From Scolanthus callimorphus (taxonomy: Eukaryota; Cnidaria; Anthozoa; Actiniaria; Edwardsiidae), in assembly GCA_033964015.1 (NCBI GenBank), contig CM066918.1, positions 372,001-436,000 of the forward strand: a DNA stretch of 64,000 nucleotides. The letters run 5' to 3'. This document shows positions 55,101 to 64,000 of this stretch, piece by piece. Made by a program: the position numbers and the translations under genes. The notes below the pieces were generated by a model. The model saw only the letters and a list, made by a program, of their open reading frames with translations, was not told the DNA's origin and did not search any database. Numbering within the stretch: the stretch's first letter is position 1; each line of letters opens with the position of its first letter.

Positions 55101-56531
55101 TTCCATCAGGTCGCATTTTACATATCCATCATCTGTTATGAAGCCTAGTCAAGAAATGTGTTAAATCAGGATCACTAAAGGCTGGTTTCCATATAATCTC
55201 TTCGGTCTCATCAGTCTCGCCGATCGCATGAAATAGTGCACACGGGATCCATGAGATTCATGCGATTCGATGCGATCGTATGTTTCCATATAATCTCACC
55301 GATCGCATAGAATATGAATGTTTTGTGCGCCATTTTGAAAGTGTACGCGACCGAGATGACTGCTGGTCTCGAAACAATGAATTCTGGGATACATTCCGAT
55401 CGCATCAGTCGCTTTCGAACGATTTTGAATGTCTTCAATCGCATGCAATCGCATGCGATCTCCTGGATAGAACAGTGTTCTATACGCGCCATCGCGATCG
55501 CCCCGATCGTTTCAGTCTCTTCCGATCGCGAGAGAAGTGTTTCCATATAATCGCATGGATCGCGTGTGCACTATTTCCTGCTACTGTGGCGAGACTGAAG
55601 AGATCGGCGCGATTATATGGAAACCAGCCTTAAGGATAATGATTCAATATTGTAAAACCATTATGTCGAATTTTGAAGCATAGTGATTTTGATCGTCAGA
55701 CCGCGAGTTTCTCGCTGATTACAAAGCTACTTAGATCTAAGCGAGTCCTCCACAAGTCATGAGAATGAAGATGTAGACCGAAAAACAATAATCATGCATA
55801 AAAGGAAAAAAATGAAAATGCGTCGGAATTTAGCGTGGCCATTCACATTTTCCGATCAGAACTCTAAAAAGTAGATTGTCCGGTCAGAACTCTAAAAAGT
55901 AGATAATCTCGCAAAAAGGTTTTGCCCTAATTTAGTGGTGGAGTGAAGAGCTGGAAATTACATGTACAACTTACCCTTTTCAATTAGCCTTCTTCTCATC
56001 AAGGGACTTTTAAAGTATTCCTTCAGATGAATATCATGTAATACGTTGTAAGTCGACAGACCGAAATTCACTGAGTCCGTCAAGTCGAAATCTGCATCTT
56101 CTGGTCTTTGCTGAAGCTGAAGGGATAAAAACACAGTCGACACCTTCAGGTGGCAGGAACATCTACCACCCCGATTGATTATAACAAAAGTCGCTGTTTC
56201 CTGAATTTGTTTGTTTTGGGAATTTTCAAAACATGGGTTTTCGTCGCGACAGAAAGCCTGGCTTCACTAGGCGATACAAGGCAAGGAGCGATGGTTTTAA
56301 ACTGAATGCGCAGCTCTAAACAACGGATTTAGCTTTGAAAAAGGTAAGGCATTGTTCACCAACCTTTTCGGAGAGTTGAGTAGTGCAGAAAATCACAGAT
56401 CCTTCTGAACCTGGAATAAGAGGAAACTTGGAGCTGAGACTCAGGAGACTTTCCTTAAAAATCCAAGAAGGTCGTATCTGAATGGCGCTCGACGTCTGTC
56501 CTTCCTCAAGAAGTTTAGCTGTCGTGTCCAT
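40176..56531 (-). CDS. FSIP2: FSIP2 homologue (fibrous sheath-interacting protein 2), 10 exons, 2815 aa
   Basis: FSIP2 is a very long sperm-tail protein that binds AKAP4 in the mammalian fibrous sheath. Exons (minus): 56531-56364, 56116-55975, 55144-54886, 53503-53356, 52351-52241, 51517-51370, 51032-50813, 50471-50358, 50199-50094 and 47207-40176. All are in frame with GT-AG ends. The call rests on residues 35-150: FPLIPGSEGSVIFCTTQLSEK, DLTDSV, LHDIHLKEYFKSP, then FITDDGYVKCDLMEFNAYRQ, matching the order and wording of the vertebrate FSIP2 N-terminus. Residues 150-400 are Lys/Glu/Arg-rich coiled coil. The giant last exon gives helical repeats (about 480-1000), FSIP2-like helices such as FVENIIEAAVDKLK and ITKFINEVIENAIDVI, a KSP-like repeat (about 1360-2360) and a disordered Ser/Pro tail. 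A giant penultimate or last exon is also a feature of the vertebrate gene. Human FSIP2 is far longer (about 6900 residues). Confidence 0.85.
41540..44550 (-). repeat. 33-bp coding repeat, about 90 copies, encoding an 11-residue KSP-like unit
   Basis: Within the last FSIP2 exon the protein repeats an 11-residue unit of the form KVSPKPSTEAA for about 1000 residues. Common variants are SPKTS, SAETA and SAKVA. Every unit has a Ser-Pro-Lys core, which is a proline-directed kinase consensus and recalls neurofilament-tail KSP repeats. The DNA unit is 33 bp, no frameshift breaks the run, and imperfect 2-4 unit super-repeats are visible. The plus-strand open frame over 41467-44547 is only the complement of this array. 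Confidence 0.9.
47483..50090. repeat. 30-bp minisatellite filling FSIP2 intron 9, about 87 copies
   Basis: The unit contains GATGAGTTATGTTAACCAC and repeats every 30 bp with very few changes (CGCAG/CGTAG, GATGAG/GATATG, CTGAG). One irregular unit at 48901-48926 lacks TGAG and shifts the phase. On the transcribed strand the array starts about 15 nt after the donor of exon 9 (50094) and ends about 275 nt before the acceptor of exon 10 (47207), so it makes up about 90% of this 2886-bp intron. Read on the minus strand it encodes a 10-residue unit, VVNITHLREL, without stops. Confidence 0.95.
50732..50804. repeat. 22-bp tandem repeat, about 3.3 copies
   Basis: ATCACTCTTTTAGCACCCTT followed by AT repeats every 22 bp, degrading rightwards. 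It lies in FSIP2 intron 7 and ends only about 10 bp from the donor of exon 7. Confidence 0.8.
51625..51775. mobile_element. Foldback element with a strong central hairpin in FSIP2 intron 5
   Basis: The centre, 51680-51720, is GCGATATCGCACGAGTCG, a 5-base loop, and the perfect inverse. Outer arms GATTCCGC/GCGGAATC and TTCAAAGC/GCTTTGAA extend the inverted repeat to about 150 bp with small mismatches. Confidence 0.8.
52600..53140. mobile_element. Nested palindromic repeats in FSIP2 intron 4
   Basis: A 53-bp perfect inverted repeat, 52859-52911 with 52956-53008, begins AAGATGGCGGTTGGTCGAAC and contains GACCCTGGGGGAGGCTGAGT. Around it lie a second inverted pair (CAACCTCGTCCCCAGGGTCT and its inverse) and an outer pair with CCCAGAGCTCCCC and GGGGAGCTCTGGG at 52617-52630 and 53115-53130. 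At least two MITE families seem to be inserted into each other. Confidence 0.7.
53624..54828. mobile_element. 1.2-kb hAT-like non-autonomous element in FSIP2 intron 3
   Basis: The ends are CAGGGGGGTGAAGGGG and CCCCTTCACCACCCTG, flanked by the direct repeat TAAAAT (53618-53623 and 54829-54834). Both ends carry many CACGAATCACGG and GATCACGG words. A run of 24 G sits at 53636-53659. The centre has repeated GCGCGAAGCGCGC-type words. No transposase-like frame is present. Confidence 0.8.
55179..55630. mobile_element. 452-bp PIF/Harbinger-type MITE in FSIP2 intron 2
   Basis: The ends AGGCTGGTTTCCATATAAT and ATTATATGGAAACCAGCCT are perfect inverse copies, flanked on both sides by TAA (55176-55178 and 55631-55633), the 3-bp duplication typical of PIF/Harbinger. 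The interior is full of GATCGCATG and TTTCCATATAATC words. It starts 35 bp from the acceptor of exon 3. Confidence 0.8.
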
Positions 56532-57079
56532 GATGGCTATCTAGCTAGCTGACTTTAAAATTGATTGTACCCATAACGAAACAACGCATGTTTATTTCTT
56601 CTTCGAAGAACTGAAATTGTTCTTTCATTAGCCGTTTTGCCATGGCAACGGCATCCCAGTTACAGTGATGTCAGCTTGTTTCAGGATTTCTTTTGCGCGC
56701 GCTTTTTAAATTCGTCTTTTTGCAAGGCTATTGCTTTCTTTTTAGCCACAGCTGGCCCAAGTTTTGTGTTTTGTACATTGTTATGGTGTCCAGATCGCTT
56801 TTCTCTTAACCGCGCGTGATGGTCACCGATGTTTTCTGTGACTTCTGACAAAGTCAGGAGATGTGTTAAAAAACTAAAGGCCTTACACGAGGCAACTCGC
56901 AGCGCAACGAGTGACGAATAAAAAACATTGCAAGGTAAAATTATAAACTACAGCGGCGCAATAAAAATGGGCTCGTTGTGAGCAACATGTTACACGTCGC
57001 ATACGTTTTTCAAAGCTTCAAGTTTAAAGTTTGAACCTAAATAGCACTGCCGCCCGCAAATAGTACAAAACTAGTCTAA

Positions 57080-57580
57080 GGCCCCGATTACATGGAGCGG
57101 GCTGGCCCGGATGGACAGGCTGAGTTTTTCTACCGAGATCTTGGCTGTCTGCAGAAACTCTGTAAAAAATTGACTCGCGATTACATGGGAAATATTCAGC
57201 CCGGTTTGCCGAGATCTCGGTAGTCACCCTCCGGGATCCCGGCAAAGCGAGCTGAAAAATTCTCATGTAATCGCTCAACCGGCTGGCCCGGTCTCGCTTT
57301 GAAGAGTCAGAATTACACTTCTTGATAAGAATTACACTTCTTATACATTATCCAGAGCACCCATATGCCATGAAGTTGGAAGAGAATACGCTACATCACA
57401 ATTTGCCGTACTAGAAGAGCAATAAGTGCCTTGCGAATGTTTCGCGCGTCCGCCATTTTGTAACTATCACCAACGAACCACGATTCACCACAGCGGGCCA
57501 GCTCGGCTCATATAATACCGGGATGAGATTGTGTTTTCAGCCCGCCCATCCGAGCCAGCCCGCTCCATGTAATCGGGGCC
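57080..57580. mobile_element. 501-bp PIF/Harbinger-type MITE
   Basis: The ends GGCCCCGATTACATGGAGCG and CGCTCCATGTAATCGGGGCC are perfect inverse copies with TAA on both flanks (57077-57079 and 57581-57583). It lies between the divergent FSIP2 and FAM199X genes. From FSIP2's start codon (56531) to here I see no other feature. Confidence 0.85.
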
Positions 57581-57604
57581 TAAGCGGGCAGTGAAAATTG
57601 CTCG

Positions 57605-57700
57605 CATACTCTGCGAGCAGCTGAGCAGTGATTTTCTCCTCTCTTAGACCCTCGCTAGTCGTCGGCCTAAGAGAGGAGGAAATCACTGCTCGCAGGGTAC
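57605..57700. mobile_element. Short palindromic MITE-like element
   Basis: CTCTGCGAGCAG, then AGCAGTGATTTTCTCCTCTC at the left, is matched inverted by GAGAGGAGGAAATCACTGCT then CGCAGGG at the right. A related CACTGCTCGCAGGGT end occurs near 19746. Confidence 0.6.
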
Positions 57701-57928
57701 ACGTTGCGAGATTTTCGCAACAAATATTGCGTTGCTATTTAAGGAAAACTATCGTTCAAAAGCTTCCCCTTGTATGTTGTCAGGTTCATTCCCATATGCA
57801 CGTGTGAAATCAACAGCGAACACATTTCTTGACTATCGCAAACTTTTCTGTTTTGCGGTTTCAGAATTTGCCAGAAAAGGTTTCTATTGCTCTCCTGCCC
57901 TAGTGGTGCTACTTTTTTGCCAGACTTA

Positions 57929-58455
57929 AGGCCCGTTTAACTAGCAATTTTTGCTGCAATTTTTGTCTTGCGAGTCGTCGCGATTTTTCTCGCACGTACG
58001 CGTCAACTCAAAATCACTAGCTGTATTCACACTAGAGACGGAAAACTCGTCTGAGACGAGTTTCTCGTCAATTCTGCTCAGAGACACTTGCTTGTTATCT
58101 GTCTAAACTTTCTCCTTTAAAAAAATTGTTTCACGTGATCACAGAAGAACAGGGAACCATATTCGACAACAGAAACAGAAGGCGAGAAACTCGTCTCAGA
58201 CGGGAAAGTCGTCTCTAGTGTGAATACAGCTAATAATGTAAACTATGTGCAACTCGGCGCGATCTCCCGCAATTTTTGTCGCGGAGATTTCAAACATGTT
58301 CGAAACTCTTTGCAACTTGATGCGATTTGAAGAACAGAGAGCACAGAAATCGCACCCGGATTTGCATCTCGTTTACACTAGAGAGTTGGAATTGCAACTC
58401 CGCGCGAAAAAATCGCCACGACAAACGCAACAAAATCGCAAGTTTAAACCGGCCT
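57929..58455. mobile_element. 527-bp PIF/Harbinger-type MITE with a nested MITE
   Basis: The ends are AGGCCCGTTTAACTAGCAA and the near-inverse GCAAGTTTAAACCGGCCT, flanked by TTA on both sides (57926-57928 and 58456-58458). The interior resembles other elements here in having repeated TCGCAA/TTGCGA words. A second element is inserted at 58018-58232. Confidence 0.75.
58018..58232. mobile_element. Nested 215-bp MITE
   Basis: TAGCTGTATTCACACTAGAG and its inverse CTCTAGTGTGAATACAGCTA form perfect ends. The arms extend through ACTCGTCTGAGACGAGTTTC-type sequence. It interrupts the surrounding Harbinger-type element, so it inserted later. Confidence 0.8.
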
Positions 58456-58458
58456 TTA

Positions 58459-59818
58459 AAAGGGACTTTTTGTGAGCGAGCAAGGTGTGATCCAGGGTTG
58501 TTCTGCATTTCCCACATTTTTACTTGTTTATTGGGCGAAATTTCCTTCGACTCCATGCATTCCGGAAAATGATAGTGAAATAGCTAAAAGCAAAACATTT
58601 TGATACACGGGGCATATATCTATATCGCTATCCCCATTTCACCCCGGCCAAGTATCGTATTCCATATAAGGCGTAAAGGATTGCGCCATGTCTGTTCCAT
58701 GTGCGATAAAACGCGTGCTATGATTGGCTATCGCCACGTGTGTAGTCAGCAACTCAAAGGGCCGATCACTCGTTCTTCTAAGAAATAATGAACGAAGGGC
58801 TACATTGAAACGCTGTTATTGCTCGAAAACACTCAGAAATTTTAGAATATAATTCACAAGTGAACGATAAGTGATATATACACCCAAAGGGAGAGTCAGA
58901 GATGTAGTGGCAATGCTAGCGATTCAAGAAGAGCCTTGTGAATTCAGGTACGTAAGAAAATTACTCTCCCGCGAAACTACAACCCGTCGTACTCGTCGTA
59001 CTTTCGCCCACAAAACAAAGTGGAATTTAAACCGGAATAGCCCTTTAAAGGTTATCTTTTCAATGCGGTATAAGTTTAGCTTTACTTGCCTAGTTTCGAG
59101 TGTTTCTTTTTGTAGTTAATGTAGCTAAGCCACGAGTAAAGTTCGAAACGAATTGAAGATATGTTGGTATTTCGATTTCAATGAATCATTGCTCGTATAT
59201 TGCTTATTGTAGCTACCGGCGAATGTTTTACCCAGCTTAAATCCCTACGAATTGTCCTTTAAAACGTGATATTACGAACAGTTGACTTTTCTTGCTGAAG
59301 TACAAGGTGCTCCCCATTTTACTTCCGTTGTTCACTTGGTTTCAAAACGTGAATTTGTAGGCGCTGGACCTTAGGTCACGCTTTCCGTGTTGAATAATTT
59401 ATTCATTTGGATTATATTTTAAGCTTATGTCTAAAAGATTTCGGTTATCGAAATGTATTTATAACGTTTTGGTTGGATATGGTCTTGGTGTTATTCAAGG
59501 CGGAATGCAAATTTTGTGAGCTTTTCTTTTGAAATTGATTATAGTACTGTACTGATCGCATAGACATGTCGATTTAATATTGTGACCAAGAAAATACGAA
59601 AATAAACTGTTTGTGAATTAGTGATGGCGGAATATGGCTTCAAAGTGTTTTGAAACGTGATTTTTGATATTTCTGACTGTTGCTCGTAACAGCAAACGCC
59701 GCTTCCTTGTTTACGTCTTCATATGAAGTCAATAGCTTTGTTTTTGTTAGCTCACAGTTGAAAATAATGCTTTCCGAAATTTATATGAAAAGTATGAGCT
59801 ACTAGCAGAATTCTTCTA
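58459..59818. other. Upstream region of FAM199X
   Basis: Short open frames at 58600-59119 show no motif or splice context that would support a gene. The promoter of FAM199X should lie in the right part. Confidence 0.45.
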
Positions 59819-59890
59819 ATGAATTTAACTGATCCCACCCTGTATGAGGGATTGGAAGAATATCTGAAGGCAATAAAAAATGAGAGGAAG
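59819..59890 (+). other. Candidate 5' coding exon of FAM199X (unresolved)
   Basis: An ATG at 59819 opens a frame (MNLTDPTLYEGLEEYLKAIK) that could be the true N-terminus. It does not splice cleanly to the first certain exon at 60245, which needs a phase-2 donor. The one phase-2 GT (59841/59842) is weak, and the better-looking AAG|GTTGCA has the wrong phase. It may instead be untranslated. Confidence 0.3.
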
Positions 59891-60245
59891 GTTGCAAGCC
59901 CTCCACATTTGCAATATCCTCCTCTTCTCCCTCCTCCTCCTCCCTGTTAGATATGTCTCAAGGATGCCCACTTGCACTGCACCAACCCAGTCAGCCTCCG
60001 GAATGTCATCACCAGTTTTTATCCAGCATCCAGCTTTGACTTTCCTTGACTGGTTTTTGTTGCACTATGAAACCCATGGAGATTCCCTACTAGCAGACTA
60101 AGTGTTCACTCCACATTAACAGACTATTCAATAACTTCCATCAGTAAAAAGAAAATGGCATTCATGAAATTTCAAGGGTCCCACTAGTATATTCAATAAA
60201 CTGCAAAGTTAGAAACTGATTATTGATATCTGTGTGTTTTATAGG

Positions 60246-63200
60246 ATGCTGGGGACATCCCCAGTGTTCGGCCGCGACTTTTTAGCTGAGTACATGCCAC
60301 CCTACTTAGAAGATGATGTTGCTGCAGAGGTCCAACTAGAATGGTTAGTTTATCTCCAGATCTCCTTCAAAGTAGCTTCAACACAAGGAAATTGTGAATT
60401 AGCTTGTGCCAAAACAATAGTCTCCACCATTCAAATTAATTATTTCAGTTTTCTGTCTCACCTTAAACAATACTGAAAAATGTTTCTCTCCACACTTAAA
60501 CACAAATAGCAATAACTAAAGTACATTTTAGAACCATGAACTGCATAGTCTATATCTGAAACTTTTTTTCATTTTGGACATTCATAATGATTTTTCTTAT
60601 TTTCAGTGGTTCAGGCTACAGAGAAGGGGACTTTCTCTACAGTGAATCAACATCAGCAGCCACATCATGTGGGACGTCAGTGACATCTGAGATTTCTGAG
60701 GATAGTATTATTGACATTGCTGATGAGGACTTTGATTTGTTCCCAGAATCAGAGGTATTTATTCGTTGCAAAAAATGACTGATATTAACTTACATGCAAT
60801 GTATAATGCCAAGCTTAATACTTGCTGTTTATGTGTCTGTAGGATGCTTCACTAGACCTCAAATCTCTTCATGATCAACTATATGCTAATCCGGGAAGCA
60901 CAAAATGGACAAGACAAGAGATGCACAGCTCAGACAGTGAGAATGAGTACAGTGACACCTCTTATGACAGGCGACAGGAGTTTCCTTCACAAGTGTCCAA
61001 CCTGAAATCATTACCAAGGGGTTCTGAGTGTCGCTGTTGTAGGCTGAGAAAGAAAATGGAGAAAATTTCATGGTGAGCTTAGAGAAAGTGCTTAAAACTC
61101 TTTTAGATAAGAGTCCAAAATGCTAAGGGCCCAAAATGCTACTAATCCAGTTGCAAATGGAACTATTTTTTTGTTGGCAGGTAGATTTTAAGTAGTTACA
61201 AGTATCAAAACAGGCCCATAGCCAGAAAAAAATTACTGAGGCAGAGTGAGCCAGATTTCCAAAAAAACAACAATTGTTTTACAATTAAAGAATTTTCTTC
61301 TAATTATGAAGCAGGAAGTTAAACAAAACATGGAAATTTTTACAATGGTCCTGTCAAATTACATGTACATGCCAGAGCTGGGTGCATTTTCACCACTTGT
61401 GGCATCTTGTACTGGTTTCTGTCACTTTGCTATCTGGAAATGAACATTTGGAATTGTCAACATTTATATGAAAAAAGGTTCCACATGACAACTGGATGAA
61501 AAACATTAATTACAGGGGACTGTTGTACTTTCTGGCTGCCCCTTAGGAACAGGTAATGTACAATGTCTCAGTCTCATGGTTTTATTTCAATGCAGGAAAG
61601 AGATGTCATCAGATGACCAGATGGAAGCAATAGAATACTTAACCAGACTAGCATCAACAACGTTAGGGCTTAGACACCAACTGGAGATAATCAGAATAAT
61701 CAACCCAGATGCAAGAGTGCTACCTACTGATACAGAATTTGTCATAGGTATGTATTTCCCGAAAATTATGGACTACTCTTTGAATTGATCCCCAGCATTT
61801 AAAAAATTGTGTCCAATTCTACTAAAGTGACCAATGCATTCGACACCAGAATGTCTGTCTTGAAATTATCGGAGTGATAAGCTGTTATATTTGATGCTCA
61901 AACCAGTAATTTTGTACCAATGAAAAGTGCCCTGGGTATTTTAGTTTGTCTGAAACCAGAGGCTTGTACAGTCAGAATGACTGAAGGGCTCTGGAGACAG
62001 GAATGCCCAGAAAAGGGAAACCTGTTCAAACATCTTGATAGCACCTATCACATATTTTTTCCAGATGTTGATGCTTTTGATGACCATAAATTTCAAAGAA
62101 TACATCAATATGTTAGTCAGCACGTACCAAGGGACAAGTGTCACCAATGCTCAGGTAATTATATTGAATGTAAGGGACAGGTGATAAGCACTCATGTCAT
62201 TCCAACTTTAAAATTCACCCCCTTAAGTCCTGAACCTGTAAGCAGAGGTGTTGTTACTGTTTGCAGAATTCAGAAGAAATCTCTCCAGAAGAAATTCAAG
62301 TACAAGTTTAACACATCGAAAGCATACCAAGGTAAAACCCAAGCATATTAATGAAATAAAATAGTCTGAGAAAGTTTGTCACTCTTGCAGCCTCCAGAAT
62401 CTGTATCTGTATTGGCTTTAGCTATAAGAAGTTTTAGCTATAATGGTGCTGTTGTATGGAACAACCTTAGCAAAAAAAGCCAAAACATCAAAAACTAAAT
62501 CAGTTCTGAAGGGAGATACTGAATCTATGTGACTCTGAGCTACGGTGATTATAATTCTGTGTAGCTTTTTAACTATAGCCTCCTTTTTTCTTGCATTACG
62601 CGTACTCTTTCTGTCATGTGAACGCCAATGTGCATGCTGTTACAGCCAGCATTGTTAAATAAAACTGACCTACCTTTGCTGGTAGTTATAGAGCTTGATT
62701 TTTTATAAATTTTGGGTCATTTTGTTTGCTTTAGTATACATTCAAGTAGTAGATTATGTTTCATTCAACTTGTTTTGAGTGTTTGGCTAACTATTGTGAG
62801 CCTGTTTTATTTACAGAGATCTCGGCAGCCTCTCAGTACCAAGCGTATTTCTAAGAAATCCAAAAAGCCCAAAGGTCTCTTAGCAAGGGTACACAGACAA
62901 ATGGAAAAGGAGAGACGGAGTGGTCTCTTTCAAAAAGAAGAGGTAAATGCTTTTAGTCCAGCAGACGCAAGTCAAATTTCAATTACATACTGTACTTTAA
63001 CTTGTTACCAGCATAGGAAACATATAACACAAGGGCAGATTCAGGTTATTGGAAAATGAGGTGGATTCCTGGTCTGAAAAACCAGATTTGTCAACCCAGT
63101 CTTTTGGAGTACACCTCCATAAGGGGGGGGGGGGGGGGGGGGGTGTTTGCATCTGAACCTCCCTGGAATCTACCAACTGTAGATACCGGTGGGCTCTTCT

Positions 63201-63492
63201 TCAACACCAGAAGCTCCTGCCTATCTGATGCCAAAATGAGTAGTGGTGCAATTCCAGGGCATAACAGAGCAACGCATGCTTCCTTGCACTTGTGGGAGGG
63301 GATTTTTGTTGGACTAACATTGTCTTGTAATTTGCACACAATAGGGTATAATGACCATCAAAGCACGCCAGTTTTTAGAGACTATTTAAAGATGCTTACC
63401 TAGTCCGTGTATATTTTGGTTCATAGGTTATATCTCTGAGTGCTTCAGTACCAGCAGAACCTGATGAGGACATAGAAATTGATATTCTATGA
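60246..63492 (+). CDS. FAM199X: FAM199X homologue, 8 exons (5' end uncertain)
   Basis: FAM199X is a conserved animal protein with no settled function. Exons: 60245-60343 (first in-frame ATG at 60246), 60607-60754, 60843-61072, 61596-61747, 62065-62154, 62267-62331, 62817-62942 and 63427-63492, all in frame with GT-AG ends. From ATG 60246 the product has 324 residues. The homology rests on three blocks. The first is the Ser/Asp-rich SCGTSVTSE with EDFDLFPE (about 55-81). The second is the core DDQMEAIEYLTR to PTDTEFVI (about 164-209), which matches the human TNDEQVEYIEYLSR segment closely. The third is the basic C-terminus with ERRSGLFQKEEV and an acidic end EDIEIDIL. The middle RRNSSTSL resembles the human Ser-rich stretch. 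A basic nuclear-type patch (KRISKKSKKPK) is visible. The N-terminus may extend into an upstream exon. Confidence 0.85.
63123..63143. repeat. Poly-G run of 21
   Basis: An uninterrupted run of G lies in the last intron of FAM199X. Runs of this kind are polymorphic and sequencing-prone, so its length here is unreliable. Confidence 0.85.
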
Positions 63493-64000
63493 TGATAGGG
63501 ATCAAGTTCTTACAGGATCGTCTCCAGTGAAGACCTGATGCACCTTTGCAGCTTAAAAACAGAATTGTTTTAGCCCTTCCAAGCAAAAAGGGCCCTTTAT
63601 ACAGAATTTTATACTTTCTAAAAAAATCCGAAACAAGTTCAGAATTCCACATACAGACCCTTCTAAAATACAATACAGTGGTGGATGCAGACCCTTTTAG
63701 AAGGGGGGTGGTTGGTACAAAGGATATATAGCATATTCTCAGTGCTTAGAGACATAAAGTAGCTACCCAACACTCTTCAAACCAGAAATTTGACAAAATA
63801 CAGTAGAAGGTCCCTTTTAGCTTGGCTGAGCCCATATTAGGTAAACTCTTTTTCTTTGAATTGTGCTTTTCTATTTTTTTTTTCTGTCCGACTATAGCAG
63901 GCAATGTAGAATCTCAAAAGCATGACAAACCGGACTAGGCACTGTCAGTGTCTTTTCAAGAGGTTTCACTAAATTGAGGTAAAAGATTTATATTTATTTA
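63493..64000. other. 3' flank of FAM199X
   Basis: A CAGTGGTGGATGCAGACCCT word at about 63680 looks like one end of a dispersed repeat also seen near 7013. I see no gene. Confidence 0.5.

Noticed and set aside
59880..60101. Plus-strand ORF of 73 codons before FAM199X
   Set aside because: Its frame does not splice to the FAM199X exons and it shows no homology that I recognise.

Overview
The window is nuclear DNA from an intron-rich animal. Five conserved animal genes can be rebuilt exon by exon with in-frame GT-AG junctions, and two short genes encode secreted cysteine-rich peptides. Introns and intergenic DNA are crowded with short inverted-repeat transposons (MITEs). The peptides, the MITE load and the divergence of the proteins fit an anthozoan cnidarian such as a coral or sea anemone. 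That placement is an inference; no sequence here proves the species.

Layout. 1-9.1 kb: MITE-bearing intergenic DNA with two secreted peptide genes, one at 2067-2330 on the minus strand and one at 8831-9031 on the plus strand. 9.5-16.0 kb: an 11-exon WDR61/SKI8 gene on the minus strand. 16.6-18.2 kb: a two-exon COX7C gene on the plus strand, head-to-head with WDR61 across a 574-bp interval that contains a MITE. 18.5-21.9 kb: intergenic MITE fragments. 22.0-24.6 kb: a six-exon creatinase gene on the plus strand with a mitochondrial-type leader. 25.3-39.7 kb: a satellite array of about 210 copies of a 69-bp unit with higher-order structure. 40.2-56.5 kb: a ten-exon gene on the minus strand that I recognise as an FSIP2 (fibrous sheath-interacting protein 2) homologue of 2815 residues. 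It carries a 33-bp coding repeat of about 90 copies, and one intron is almost entirely a 30-bp minisatellite of about 87 copies. 56.5-59.8 kb: three inverted-repeat elements, one nested. 59.8-63.5 kb: a FAM199X homologue on the plus strand.

Functional reading. The genes look like ordinary neighbours rather than one pathway: WDR61 (Ski/PAF1 complexes), COX7C (respiratory complex IV), creatinase (creatine to sarcosine plus urea, probably mitochondrial), FSIP2 (sperm flagellum) and FAM199X (uncharacterised). The most unusual content is the 69-bp satellite, open on both strands; the creatinase in an animal genome; the FSIP2 homologue with its KSP-like repeat; the intronic minisatellite whose frame continues that of the upstream FSIP2 exon; and the two peptides with regular cysteine spacing. 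All gene models are by eye, without transcript data.
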